In this document: positions 49,969-59,472 of the stretch, piece by piece
How the letters are laid out: every line of letters starts with the position of its first letter
Numbering within the stretch: position 1 is the stretch's first letter
Assembly (NCBI GenBank): GCA_028867595.1
Contig: JAGWGB010000007.1
Span: forward strand, 1 to 64,000
Length of the DNA stretch: 64,000 nt
Source of the DNA: Nitrososphaerota archaeon
GTDB taxonomy: Archaea; Thermoproteota; Nitrososphaeria; Nitrososphaerales; Nitrosopumilaceae
Reading direction: 5' to 3'
Notes under the pieces: generated by a model
Databases searched by the model: none
Told to the model about the DNA's origin: nothing
What the model saw: the letters and a program-made list of their open reading frames with translations, nothing else
Translations under genes and position numbers: made by a program

Positions 49969-50037
49969 TTCTATTTCCTGCAGCTTTCTTTTAGGCATAG
50001 TTAACCAAGTTAATCTATTGATAAATAGTGACGCGGA

Positions 50038-50123
50038 ATTAGGAAAATGACGAGAACGCTAGGATATTTTTTGACCTAATCTTAGCAACCCCATCAAAGC
50101 GTTCTCGCCAAAGATTTCCTAAT
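50038..50123 (+). ncRNA. Candidate structured RNA upstream of agmatinase (strand inferred from T-run)
   Basis: 9-bp stem ATTAGGAAA/TTTCCTAAT (50038-46/50115-123) enclosing 10-bp stem CGAGAACGCT/AGCGTTCTCG (50051-60/50098-107); TTTTT at 50126-50130. Confidence 0.5.
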
Positions 50124-50176
50124 AATTTTTATCATCAAGATTCTAAAATTCCATAACATTATATCTGCGGTGTAGT

Positions 50177-51061
50177 GTGAGCGTTTTGTTGAGTTTCATC
50201 GATCTATACATGAACCGAAATCCGCTTATTACAAGCCCAAATGAAGAAGGGGATGTTTCAGCGATTGTATATGGAATACCATTTGATTCAACTCATTCAT
50301 TCAGGCCTGGTACTAGATTTGGTCCTGATGCCGCCAGACTTGCATTTAATAATATAGAAATTTTTTCCAATAGATTTAACGTTGACTTGGAATCTGTGAA
50401 TGTTGAAGATCTAGGGAATACAAAACATACAGTTGTAGCAACAGAAATGTTGGACATGGTGGGAAAAGTTACTTCGGAACTTGTTTCACGCAATAAACAA
50501 CTCATCATCTTAGGAGGTGAGCATTTGATTACTTACGGTACATACATGAGCTTTCCAAAAAATACTGGTTACATAGTATTTGATGCTCATTATGATTTAA
50601 GGGACGAATATGCTGACATAAAATTAAGTCATGCAGCTTATCTTAGGAGAATAATTGAAAAACGAGGAGCTGACAATATCATTCATGTGGGTGCAAGATC
50701 TTTTGTCAAGGAAGAATTGGCATTTAAAATTGAACATAATGTCAAAACTGTAACTGACAAAGATATTCGAAATGGTAATGGTCCAAAACTTGTAAAAGAT
50801 GCACTCTCTACGTTTGACAAAGTTTATCTAAGCATAGATTTGGATGTGCTTGACCCTGCGTTTGCTCCAGGAGTTGGAAATCCAGAAGCTATGGGCATTA
50901 CCTCTAGGGAATTATTTGATATGGTATATGCAATGGAAAATAATACGATAAGCTGTATGGATATAGTAGAACTATGTCCTCCTTATGATAACGGTGCTAC
51001 TGCATCTGTTGCAGCAAAGTTGATGGCCGAAGTGATAGCCATGAATCTATCTCATAAATAA
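50177..51061 (+). CDS. speB: Agmatinase/arginase-family ureohydrolase
   Basis: LGGEHLITYG, FDAHYDLRD, SIDLDVLDPAFAPGVGNPE. Confidence 0.92.
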   Translation: MSVLLSFIDLYMNRNPLITSPNEEGDVSAIVYGIPFDSTHSFRPGTRFGPDAARLAFNNIEIFSNRFNVDLESVNVEDLGNTKHTVVATEMLDMVGKVTSELVSRNKQLIILGGEHLITYGTYMSFPKNTGYIVFDAHYDLRDEYADIKLSHAAYLRRIIEKRGADNIIHVGARSFVKEELAFKIEHNVKTVTDKDIRNGNGPKLVKDALSTFDKVYLSIDLDVLDPAFAPGVGNPEAMGITSRELFDMVYAMENNTISCMDIVELCPPYDNGATASVAAKLMAEVIAMNLSHK

Positions 51062-51093
51062 TCTCGAAATACAAAAAACACTGATTTTTATTT

Positions 51094-52953
51094 CTAGACC
51101 ATTATTTGTGGCCTTTTTGAAACATATCTATTCATGTTCATTTTCAGAAATGGTTTATCCTTCGTCTCTTCTTTAATTTCATTGATAAGTTCATCGACTG
51201 TTAATTCTTTGACATTGCCTGATTTTCTATCTCTAATACTTAATTTGGTAGCACTTACTTCTTTTTCTCCAATCACTATGATGTATCTTATCCATTCTGT
51301 TTCTGCATCTCTAATGCTTTTACCTACGCTTTCATTTCTGTCATCTAGGTCAACACGAACATCATGTTGGGATATATTTTCAACTAATTTTTCAGAATAA
51401 TTTAAAAATTCAGGTTTTACTGGAATCACTCTTACTTGTGTCGGTGCAAGCCAAAGAGGCAATCCTGGTTTTCTTCCTTCTCTTTGATCCTTTGCTGCTT
51501 TTTCAAGTAGGACGTATATCACACGTTCTACTGCTCCACTTGGAGAGTTATGCAATATGATTGGATTTTGTGGTTTATTCATTTCATCTGTAAATTCTAT
51601 GTTATACCGCTTTCCATTTTCAACATCGATTTGATCTGTTGACAAAGCGGAGGCCTTGCCCAAGTTGTCGACATAATTAAATTCCCATTTGAGAACAAAA
51701 TAGAAAAATCTCTCTTTCCACATCTCAACCAAAACCGGCTTTCCTATTTTTTTGACAAGTTCTTCAATGAGAGATTTATTCTCATTATAAAATTCCTCTG
51801 TGAATCTAATGGCCATTTCAAAATCTGATTCGTCTAATCCGAGACCTTTTATGACTTGTCTTGACAAATCAAATCTTTTTCGGAATTCTTCTTTTGCCTG
51901 TTCCATGTCTTTACACATCGCATGACAATCGGGCATTGTGAATGCCCTTAATCTTCGAAGTCCAACAAGCTCACCTGATTGCTCTCTTCTGAAACTATAG
52001 CGAGTAAGTTCGTATAGTCTTAATGGCAGATTCTTATATGACATGTGAAAATCCTTGGCCATCAAAAATTGACCAAAACATGCTGCGAACCTCAGGAAAA
52101 GCTGTTTGCCCTCTGAATTAACATTATACTGTCTTGCAGGAAATCTGTTAAAATAACTCTCCATACTGGGATGATGTGAATCATACATGATGGGTGTTTC
52201 AACCTCGAACCCACCATATTCTACCACTTTTTCTGTAACATATCGCTCTATGAGTGATTTTATCAATCTCCCATTTGGAAAGAACCTCATGTTGCCTGCA
52301 TCTGATGCAGGTTCATAGTCTGCAATGGCCAATTTTTTCATCAATTTTACGTGAGGCGGAGGTTCATCAACCGAGCGTTTTTTTGCAGCTTCATACTTTG
52401 CAAGAACTTCTAAATTTTCGTATTTTGCAAAATTAAACTTGTCAATGTCATGCATATTGCCATCTGGTGTCATAATGTGCCAAAAAGATTGAATTTTTGA
52501 TTCTGCTTTCAGTGCTTCCGAAGTAGATTCTTTCTCTTCGCCGACTGAAATCGTTTTAGAATTTTCAGCAAGAGGGTGTCCTTTTACTTGTAGTTTATAA
52601 GATTTGGTCCAACCAAATGGTGCCCTGTGAACCTCCAGTCCATCTGATCTTGATTCCATTTCTTTGATGATTGCTAGTGCAGTACTTGGAGATGCAAGTT
52701 TTGAGCTTAAATGAGCATATGGATATAATAATAATTTATTACATCCAACTTTTTTCATAGATTCTGCAATTTCATTCATTGCTTTTTTTCCTACTTCTGA
52801 ATTATCTCCATCTTCTACTGCAACAAAAGCTACCACAACTTCATCGAGATGTTTTGATTGCGGGTCAATCTCTTCTGCCGATTTTATTTCTTTTTTAATT
52901 GGCGTAAATTCTATGTAGTCGCAATGAAGCTGTAATATACGCATGTTCTGCAC
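51094..52953 (-). CDS. thrS: Threonyl-tRNA synthetase, archaeal type
   Basis: Archaeal N-terminal editing domain (MRILQLHCDYIEF), class II motifs, C-terminal anticodon domain. Confidence 0.93.
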   Translation of the reverse strand: MQNMRILQLHCDYIEFTPIKKEIKSAEEIDPQSKHLDEVVVAFVAVEDGDNSEVGKKAMNEIAESMKKVGCNKLLLYPYAHLSSKLASPSTALAIIKEMESRSDGLEVHRAPFGWTKSYKLQVKGHPLAENSKTISVGEEKESTSEALKAESKIQSFWHIMTPDGNMHDIDKFNFAKYENLEVLAKYEAAKKRSVDEPPPHVKLMKKLAIADYEPASDAGNMRFFPNGRLIKSLIERYVTEKVVEYGGFEVETPIMYDSHHPSMESYFNRFPARQYNVNSEGKQLFLRFAACFGQFLMAKDFHMSYKNLPLRLYELTRYSFRREQSGELVGLRRLRAFTMPDCHAMCKDMEQAKEEFRKRFDLSRQVIKGLGLDESDFEMAIRFTEEFYNENKSLIEELVKKIGKPVLVEMWKERFFYFVLKWEFNYVDNLGKASALSTDQIDVENGKRYNIEFTDEMNKPQNPIILHNSPSGAVERVIYVLLEKAAKDQREGRKPGLPLWLAPTQVRVIPVKPEFLNYSEKLVENISQHDVRVDLDDRNESVGKSIRDAETEWIRYIIVIGEKEVSATKLSIRDRKSGNVKELTVDELINEIKEETKDKPFLKMNMNRYVSKRPQIMV

Positions 52954-53071
52954 TTGAACTTGTTATTGAATTAAACCTTATGCCATATAAAGAAACTATG
53001 TGGGTGAAGTTTTCGGATTGTGATTACAACTAGTGCAAAGACAAAATAGGTACTTGCATTTCAAAAGGCTT

Positions 53072-53144
53072 GGATCGGTGGTCTAGCTGGTAGGATACCG
53101 CACTCACACTGCGGTGGTCAGGGGTTCAAATCCCTTCCGATCCA
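53072..53144 (+). tRNA. tRNA-Val(CAC)
   Basis: GGATCGG/CCGATCC acceptor, anticodon stem CCGCA-CTCACAC-TGCGG, T arm AGGGGTTCAAATCCCTT; no CCA encoded. Confidence 0.93.
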
Positions 53145-53176
53145 TTAAGTTTTGATACATTGAAATACAATGCAAT

Positions 53177-53386
53177 TTGGGAGAAAACACGGCAAAAAAC
53201 AACCTAGGTGTATTGAGTTTTGTATTAGCTGCTATTGGATTCATCTTGATTGTGTTTTCCTTTGTGAATATCAAAAGTTCGAGTTATTCATATTATACTG
53301 AAATAGCTTTTGCGTTGCTTGTAGCTTCAATAATAAGCGGGGCAATAGCAAAACGCAAAGCTAAACAGGTAAAGCCAGAAAGCTAG
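53177..53386 (+). CDS. Small two-TM membrane protein
   Basis: Two hydrophobic segments, Lys-rich tail. Confidence 0.5.
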   Translation: MGENTAKNNLGVLSFVLAAIGFILIVFSFVNIKSSSYSYYTEIAFALLVASIISGAIAKRKAKQVKPES

Positions 53387-53440
53387 AGTTTAACCACTGG
53401 GTTACACTAATTACCATTTGAGTTTTATTTTATAATTTGA

Positions 53441-53920
53441 TTATAGTTTTATGCCACAATTGGTGCAGAAATTGGCATTTTTTTTAATTGGAGTTGTACA
53501 TTGAGGACAATTAACCTCATTTTGTTTTTTCTGCGAATTGCTGTGGTTTGGTGTAGGTAAGACTCCTGCTACAATAAATGAGGCAATTGAATGACTTGTG
53601 GGTGGAACTGACAAATCCATTGATGTGTTGATGTCATTGTCATTTTTGACAATTCCTGAACTTTTGTCTATTGATTTTTTTATCTCAAAGATCGATTTTA
53701 TTGCCAAAAATTCTAAAGCAGAAAATCTCATTACTCCTTCTTGAATCTTATCAAAAAAATTTCCCGGAAATTTTCCTTGCTTGTATACAGAGTTCGCATC
53801 TAGAAAAGAATCTCGAATTTGGTCATATCCGTTGAAAATGTATTGTAATTTATCAAATGTCAAACTCAGAGTATCTACATCGCCACCAAATGCCATTTGA
53901 TAGGTAAAAGTTGTGCTCAA
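53441..53920 (-). CDS. Hypothetical protein with C-terminal zinc ribbon
   Basis: CPQCTTPIKKNANFCTNCGIKL. Confidence 0.6.
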   Translation of the reverse strand: MSTTFTYQMAFGGDVDTLSLTFDKLQYIFNGYDQIRDSFLDANSVYKQGKFPGNFFDKIQEGVMRFSALEFLAIKSIFEIKKSIDKSSGIVKNDNDINTSMDLSVPPTSHSIASFIVAGVLPTPNHSNSQKKQNEVNCPQCTTPIKKNANFCTNCGIKL

Positions 53921-54076
53921 TAATTATTTTTCGAATTAGTATAGTTGCTTGTTTGTATTCGTAATATGTCATTCAAATTTTGATATGTTTTCACATGCAG
54001 TGATTTTGGAAGGGATTGTCATCTGTTTATGCGATCAAATTTCAGTTCTGCATGTCCACCTGTGTTATGCTTAAAT

Positions 54077-54109
54077 TTAGACTAAGCTAAATAATGTAGC
54101 CTAAGCTAA
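54077..54109. promoter_or_regulatory. Two tandem (T/G)TAG-N6-CTAA operator-like sites upstream of Nramp
   Basis: TTAGACTAAGCTAA (54077-54090) and GTAGCCTAAGCTAA (54096-54109), just upstream of TATA TTTTATATG. Confidence 0.5.
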
Positions 54110-54147
54110 ATTTTATATGTAGTTTAAAGGTCATTGAATCTCAAACA

Positions 54148-55425
54148 ATGACTGAGAGTACTGCCAAGTCAAACAATCTGTCCAAGATCAAAAATGCTTA
54201 CCAGCGTAGCAGAATTGCACAACTGTTCTCATACATGGGACCTGCCGTAATTGTCAGCATTGCTTACATGGATCCTGGAAATTATGGTACTGATATCCAA
54301 GGTGGCGCGTCATTCAATTACAATCTGCTCTGGGTAGTCTGGCTTGCTAGTGCAATGGCAATGCTACTTCAATATTTATCTGGAAAACTGGGAATAGCTA
54401 CGGGTAAATCTCTTCCAGAAATACTGCGTGAGAAATTCCAGAAAAAAATATACGTAATTCCTTATTGGCTTGCAGCTGAAACTGCTTCTGCAGCTACTGA
54501 TCTGGCGGAATACCTTGGAACAGTCATTGCGTTGAATTTGTTGTTTGGTATCCCATTGATTTACGCATCAATATTTGGGGCATTGGATGTTATTTTGATA
54601 CTTACGCTTACAACACGAAGATTGCGAGTTGTGGAGCAGATGTTTATGTTGTTTGTGTCAATCATCGGAATCGGGTATCTGTATGAACTCTTTCTGGTAA
54701 AACCCGATCTGCCTTCAATTGCATATCATTCAGTCATGCCTGTACTGAATAACTCTGGTGCACTCATGATTGCAGTCGGTATTATAGGTGCCACAGTCAT
54801 GCCACATGCACTCTTTGTACATACTTCTCTTGCAGCTAGAAGGGTTCATGACAAACCGCTTTCTGAAAAAAGAAAGGCACGCAAATTTCATCTATATGAA
54901 TGCATTTTGCTTTTGACAATTGCAGGATTGGTGAATGCTAGCATAATGATAACAGCAGCAGCCGCATTTCATCCACACCATTCTGGCATATCCTCCATAT
55001 CTGATGCATACAAGACATTAGTTCCACTGTTTGGTATAGGTGCAGGAGTTGTCTTTCTTACAACTTTGTTGTCTTCTGGCATCTCTTCTTCGGTGGTTGG
55101 AACTATTTCCGGTCAGGCAATATATGAAGGTCTGTTGGGAAAAAAAACAAATGTATGGGTTAGACGTTTCATAACTAGATTTGTAAATGTCATCCCAACA
55201 ACAATTGCAATACTGATAGGGATTAATCCGTTGGACATATTGGTTTACAGCCAAGTCATACTTAGTTTGATGATACCGTTACCAATGATTCCCTTGATAC
55301 TTTTATCAAGAAATAAAACTATGATGGGGGAGTTTGTTAATCAAAAGAGCACCACTATTCTTTCATTCTTGTTTGTTGGCATCATACTTGGCTTCAACTT
55401 TTATCTAATAATTGCCAATTTGTAA
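54148..55425 (+). CDS. mntH: Nramp-family divalent metal transporter
   Basis: YMDPGNYGTDIQGGASF, VMPHALFVHTSL. Confidence 0.93.
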   Translation: MTESTAKSNNLSKIKNAYQRSRIAQLFSYMGPAVIVSIAYMDPGNYGTDIQGGASFNYNLLWVVWLASAMAMLLQYLSGKLGIATGKSLPEILREKFQKKIYVIPYWLAAETASAATDLAEYLGTVIALNLLFGIPLIYASIFGALDVILILTLTTRRLRVVEQMFMLFVSIIGIGYLYELFLVKPDLPSIAYHSVMPVLNNSGALMIAVGIIGATVMPHALFVHTSLAARRVHDKPLSEKRKARKFHLYECILLLTIAGLVNASIMITAAAAFHPHHSGISSISDAYKTLVPLFGIGAGVVFLTTLLSSGISSSVVGTISGQAIYEGLLGKKTNVWVRRFITRFVNVIPTTIAILIGINPLDILVYSQVILSLMIPLPMIPLILLSRNKTMMGEFVNQKSTTILSFLFVGIILGFNFYLIIANL

Positions 55426-55450
55426 TATTTTTAATCCTGATTTTGAAACT

Positions 55451-56665
55451 TTAGGTGACTATCTTGAATAGTATATTTCGTTGCTTTAGGATTGTTATAA
55501 GACGTTCAGCATGTTTTGGATTCTCTGTCTCCAGGCTAAGAGTTACACCTGCAGTTCCTGCTGGTATGTTTGAACTCAGCCTATCATGAGCGACCTCAAC
55601 TATGTTGACACTAAGCGAAGATATCACATCAACCACTTCTTTCAATGCTCCTGGTTTGTCTGTAAGTACGATGAATATCTTGACCATTCGTCCCATCTCG
55701 GTCAGACCTTTGGCTACTATTTGACCTAGTAAATACATGTCCACGTTGCCTCCTGAGAGTATAGGTACCACTCTCTTACCTTTAGTAGGTTTTTTATCAA
55801 GCAGGTATGCAAGACTCACTGCTCCTGCTGGCTCTACAACCATCTTTGCCCTTTCCATTAGGAGGAACATTGCTTTGACAATCTGGGAATCATCTACAAG
55901 CACAATGTCGTCTATTAGCTCATCAATTATCTTGAATGTCAATTCTCCTGGTTTCTTTACTGATATGCCATCTGCAATTGTCCGCTGCCCCTTCACGGTT
56001 TCAAGTTTTCCTGAATCGAATGATTTTTTCATTGCTGGAAAAGCGGCTGATTGAACTCCTATGATTTTGACATGTGGTTTTTTTGTTTTTACTGCATTTA
56101 GAATTCCTGCTGCAAGACCACCTCCGCCTATTGGAACATAGATTTCATCGACACTCGGAAGATCTTGCATTATTTCCAATCCAATTACTCCTTGAGCTGC
56201 AATTACATTCTCATCGTCAAACGCATGTATTATCTTGGCACCAGTGCTTTTGGATAGTTCTTGCGCTTTTGCCCATGATTCATCGTATATTGTGCCATGT
56301 AGTACAACTTTTGCACCATAAGCTCTTGTTGCAGCTACTTTGGCAGGAGACGCAGTAATTGGCATAACAATAGTACATGGAATTTTTTCCAACGCTGATG
56401 CAAATGCTACGCCTTGCGCATGATTTCCAGCGGATGCTGCAATTACTCCTTTTCTTTTTTCTTCTGCAGACAAGGTAGCAATCTTTGCGTATGCTCCCCT
56501 TACCTTGAAAGAGCCAGTTTTTTGCAAACATTCTGATTTCAGATAAATTTGAGAGTCAAGCATCTGGCTAAAAGTCCGAGATAGTTCGAGGGGAGTTCGG
56601 CGAATGACATTGCCTTGAATCTTTTGCGATTTTACAATCTTATCATAAATCTGGTTCAATACCAT
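55451..56665 (-). CDS. ilvA: Threonine ammonia-lyase with C-terminal ACT domain
   Basis: KSECLQKTGSFKVRGA, AASAGNHAQGVA, PIGGGGLAAGI, ACT tail. Confidence 0.92.
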   Translation of the reverse strand: MVLNQIYDKIVKSQKIQGNVIRRTPLELSRTFSQMLDSQIYLKSECLQKTGSFKVRGAYAKIATLSAEEKRKGVIAASAGNHAQGVAFASALEKIPCTIVMPITASPAKVAATRAYGAKVVLHGTIYDESWAKAQELSKSTGAKIIHAFDDENVIAAQGVIGLEIMQDLPSVDEIYVPIGGGGLAAGILNAVKTKKPHVKIIGVQSAAFPAMKKSFDSGKLETVKGQRTIADGISVKKPGELTFKIIDELIDDIVLVDDSQIVKAMFLLMERAKMVVEPAGAVSLAYLLDKKPTKGKRVVPILSGGNVDMYLLGQIVAKGLTEMGRMVKIFIVLTDKPGALKEVVDVISSLSVNIVEVAHDRLSSNIPAGTAGVTLSLETENPKHAERLITILKQRNILFKIVT

Positions 56666-56930
56666 CTTAACTTTAGTTACCGTATATTTGGTTTCTTAAA
56701 TAGTGAGGGGACAAAAAACGTTGAGCATTTTTACGTTTTAGATGCAATTAGTATAAAAATTATGTTCTGATTTCTCTTTTGATAGGATTTTCAGGCATCG
56801 GGAAAACAATTGACATGCTAGATCTCTAGCCTAAACCAACCTGACATTCTCAGTTTTTCACGTATGATCATAATGTACTGATTGTGTCATTTCTAACAGG
56901 GCATCAATAAACGATGGTTATGCAAATATC

Positions 56931-57767
56931 TCAGAATTTCAATGCTGCTACAATCTCGTTCATACGATTCAATAATCTGTCTTTTACTTCAGTTGAAATT
57001 CTTGTCACATTGATATTTCCTTCTCTTATGTCGCCCTTTAGGTATTCTAAATTAAATATGCACAAACATCCTTCTTCTGCTCCAATCATCCTCATTTCAT
57101 CAATCATTATGGAAGTCGTATGATATATCTCAATTAACAAATTATCTAATTCCTTAAAAAGTGCGACTTGTTTTTCAGTAAGTTCGTTTACTTTGATTTG
57201 ATTTGATTGTAACATTTCTGTTAATTCGGCCGTCAAGTCATTTTGTTCAAACAAGATCTCGAAAAGCTTTTGCTGATCCATGTTTTCATATCCTTTCTGT
57301 TTCAATTTTTCCTCAATTACCTTGTCGTTTTTTGGTACCATGTTTTCTTGATGGTGTTTTATTTTATCACTTATTTCGGACAGTTCCTTTTGTATGTCAA
57401 TTACCCTGTGGTCAGGCTTGTAAAATAATAATGCGTGATATTGAAGCGACATGTGGCAAGACAATACATAATTCCCTTCGCTTACTTCAAATTTGATAAA
57501 ACTGCGTCTCAAATCTTGGTCCGTTGTAGAAGACACCCCACTTGTAATCCAATCAGCAAGCCTTTTCAGAATAGTATCATAAAATTGTCTAAGCATTGTT
57601 GGGTCAAAAGATTCTTGGTCAGAAACAGTACCGTCTCCAAGCATCACTTTTACCGGTACTCTTTTAGTAATGTTCTGTACGTGTACAAGGAACAGTTGGC
57701 GTATTTCCTCTCCTTTTTCTGAAAGTGATTTTACGAAGGGATCTGTTGAATTTGATGGAATCTGCAC
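56931..57767 (-). CDS. Hypothetical protein, partly coiled coil
   Basis: Long continuous ORF with heptad-like segments. Confidence 0.55.
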   Translation of the reverse strand: MQIPSNSTDPFVKSLSEKGEEIRQLFLVHVQNITKRVPVKVMLGDGTVSDQESFDPTMLRQFYDTILKRLADWITSGVSSTTDQDLRRSFIKFEVSEGNYVLSCHMSLQYHALLFYKPDHRVIDIQKELSEISDKIKHHQENMVPKNDKVIEEKLKQKGYENMDQQKLFEILFEQNDLTAELTEMLQSNQIKVNELTEKQVALFKELDNLLIEIYHTTSIMIDEMRMIGAEEGCLCIFNLEYLKGDIREGNINVTRISTEVKDRLLNRMNEIVAALKF

Positions 57768-57846
57768 GTTTTTTTCTAATTGTTCTTAAATAAAATTGAT
57801 AGGTAGTTTAAATATCAATATAGAGCATTTTTACTTGTATCACAAG

Positions 57847-57978
57847 ATGGCTAAATCTTCCCTTAAGAAAATAATATGTTGGAATTGTAACGTGGAAATC
57901 GTACAATATTTTGATATAAAATACAAAGGTGAGAGAGGACAATGTCCTGTATGTGGAGTCAATTTTCCTTTAGAGTGA
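57847..57978 (+). CDS. Small zinc-ribbon protein (43 aa; ORF track start 57796)
   Basis: MAKSSLKKIICWNCNVEIVQYFDIKYKGERGQCPVCGVNFPLE. Confidence 0.6.
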   Translation: MAKSSLKKIICWNCNVEIVQYFDIKYKGERGQCPVCGVNFPLE

Positions 57979-57984
57979 CTGACT

Positions 57985-58779
57985 ATGAGTAAAGAACCCG
58001 AAATTAAACCCGAAGAGAAAACATCCGCCAGTAACATAGTAGACATGATGTTAAGCGGAGGCCGAACTGGATCTTTAGACGCTGAATCTCTTATCAAAGA
58101 GACACAAAAAAGAGTCTGGGGGTCTCTGAAAAAAGGATACGAATATGGTTATTTGGTGGATGAATCTGACCAGTTTTTGCGTGAACATGTTTCACAAAGA
58201 ATGCATATGATAGTGGTATTTGTCGATCTTGTTGGTTCCACAGAAATGTCATTGATACTTCCAGCTGAAAAGCTAGGAATCATCATCAGCTCATTTTCAC
58301 AGGAGATGAGATATGTAATAAAAAATTATGGCGGATATGTGCTCAAATATGTTGGAGATGCTGTAATAGGATACTTTGTAACAGAGGAAAACCCTCTTGT
58401 TGTTTCTGATAATGCAGTTAATTGTGCTAAAACAATGATCGATGTAATAGAACGAGGGATCAATCCAATACTGAGTGAATACGATTATCCTGAATTGCGG
58501 GTTAAAATAGGAATGGATTTTGGCGAAAATGCAATTGTCCGATATGGATCCGATAAAACTAGATCGCATGTAGACATATTGGGCCCGGCCGTTAGCATTG
58601 CAGCAAAGATCACGGCACTAGCTAGACCTAACCAAATCTTGATTGGTGAAGATGTCTACGAAAAACTTCATCCCTCTTTAAAAGATCTATTCAAAAAAGT
58701 AGAATGGCATGGAAATCAATGGAACTATCATGATAAAGAAACTGGAAAGATCTATGGTGTCTATGCGTTACATGTTTAG
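57985..58779 (+). CDS. Class III adenylate/guanylate cyclase-like protein
   Basis: VVFVDLVGSTEMS, GGYVLKYVGDAVIGYF, DILGPAVSIAAKITALA. Confidence 0.87.
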   Translation: MSKEPEIKPEEKTSASNIVDMMLSGGRTGSLDAESLIKETQKRVWGSLKKGYEYGYLVDESDQFLREHVSQRMHMIVVFVDLVGSTEMSLILPAEKLGIIISSFSQEMRYVIKNYGGYVLKYVGDAVIGYFVTEENPLVVSDNAVNCAKTMIDVIERGINPILSEYDYPELRVKIGMDFGENAIVRYGSDKTRSHVDILGPAVSIAAKITALARPNQILIGEDVYEKLHPSLKDLFKKVEWHGNQWNYHDKETGKIYGVYALHV

Positions 58780-59069
58780 GTAGTGAATCTATCAGGACAT
58801 TCAACATGTTCATAATGATGATCGGTAAATTTTTGATCAACAATGTACATTACAATTTTGTACAAATCAGTTGAACTTATGTTTTTTTTACATTTTATAC
58901 AGTTTAATGATATTGTTTTCGTCATTTCTTTAATCTCGATCTGACTATTCTATAAGGATCTGCGATCAACGTATTTTGATAAAAAATGACTAACACTTGA
59001 CATGATTAGTTATCTAGCGAATAAATCCGTGCGTAAACATGAAATAAGGGCCAAAATGACTTATTCCAA

Positions 59070-59435
59070 ATGTGGGATTATTTTTATACTAAACGAGCCT
59101 CCTACCTTGGTTACCCATTTGAGATGACTACACCATTTGCTTTTCCAAGACTTCCACCAAGAGCAACTCCACCGCTTGGTATCTCAAACGTTGGTAAAAT
59201 CAAGGATGCGATAATGCGTGACAAAGATCTTATGATGAATCGACTAAACAATCATCATGATGTGTTTCAACAATATGCAATGGGATTGTTCAATCTTACA
59301 CCAAATCAATTTAAGCCTGGTCACCCTATGCATAAACAAACTCATCAAATAGATGTGTTACAAGAAGAAAATGAACGACTAAAGAAAGAAAATGCTGTTC
59401 TAAAGAATGATAAGAACAAAGAAAAGAAAATCTAG
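59070..59435 (+). CDS. Hypothetical protein with C-terminal coiled coil (start probably ATG at 59124)
   Basis: MTTPFAFPRLPPRATPPLG ... DVLQEENERLKKENAVLKNDKNKEKK. Confidence 0.55.
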   Translation: MWDYFYTKRASYLGYPFEMTTPFAFPRLPPRATPPLGISNVGKIKDAIMRDKDLMMNRLNNHHDVFQQYAMGLFNLTPNQFKPGHPMHKQTHQIDVLQEENERLKKENAVLKNDKNKEKKI

Positions 59436-59472
59436 GTCGAACTTTATAAGGGCATGAAATATTATTAATTCT

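Noticed and set aside
49813-49998. 61-aa minus-strand ORF
   Set aside because: Antisense of the CxxC-rich 49801-49968 gene.
53993-54055. 8-bp inverted repeat ACATGCAG/CTGCATGT spaced 47 nt upstream of Nramp
   Set aside because: Short arms and long loop; expected by chance, no other RNA-gene signals.
56817-56830. GCTAGA-TC-TCTAGC palindrome upstream of ilvA
   Set aside because: Far (~150 bp) from the ilvA start and no second copy seen; insufficient support as an operator.
58830-58970. C-box-like ATGATGA and D-box-like CTGA in the 58780-59069 intergenic region
   Set aside because: Spacing (~120 nt) is far too long for an archaeal C/D box sRNA and there is no terminal stem.
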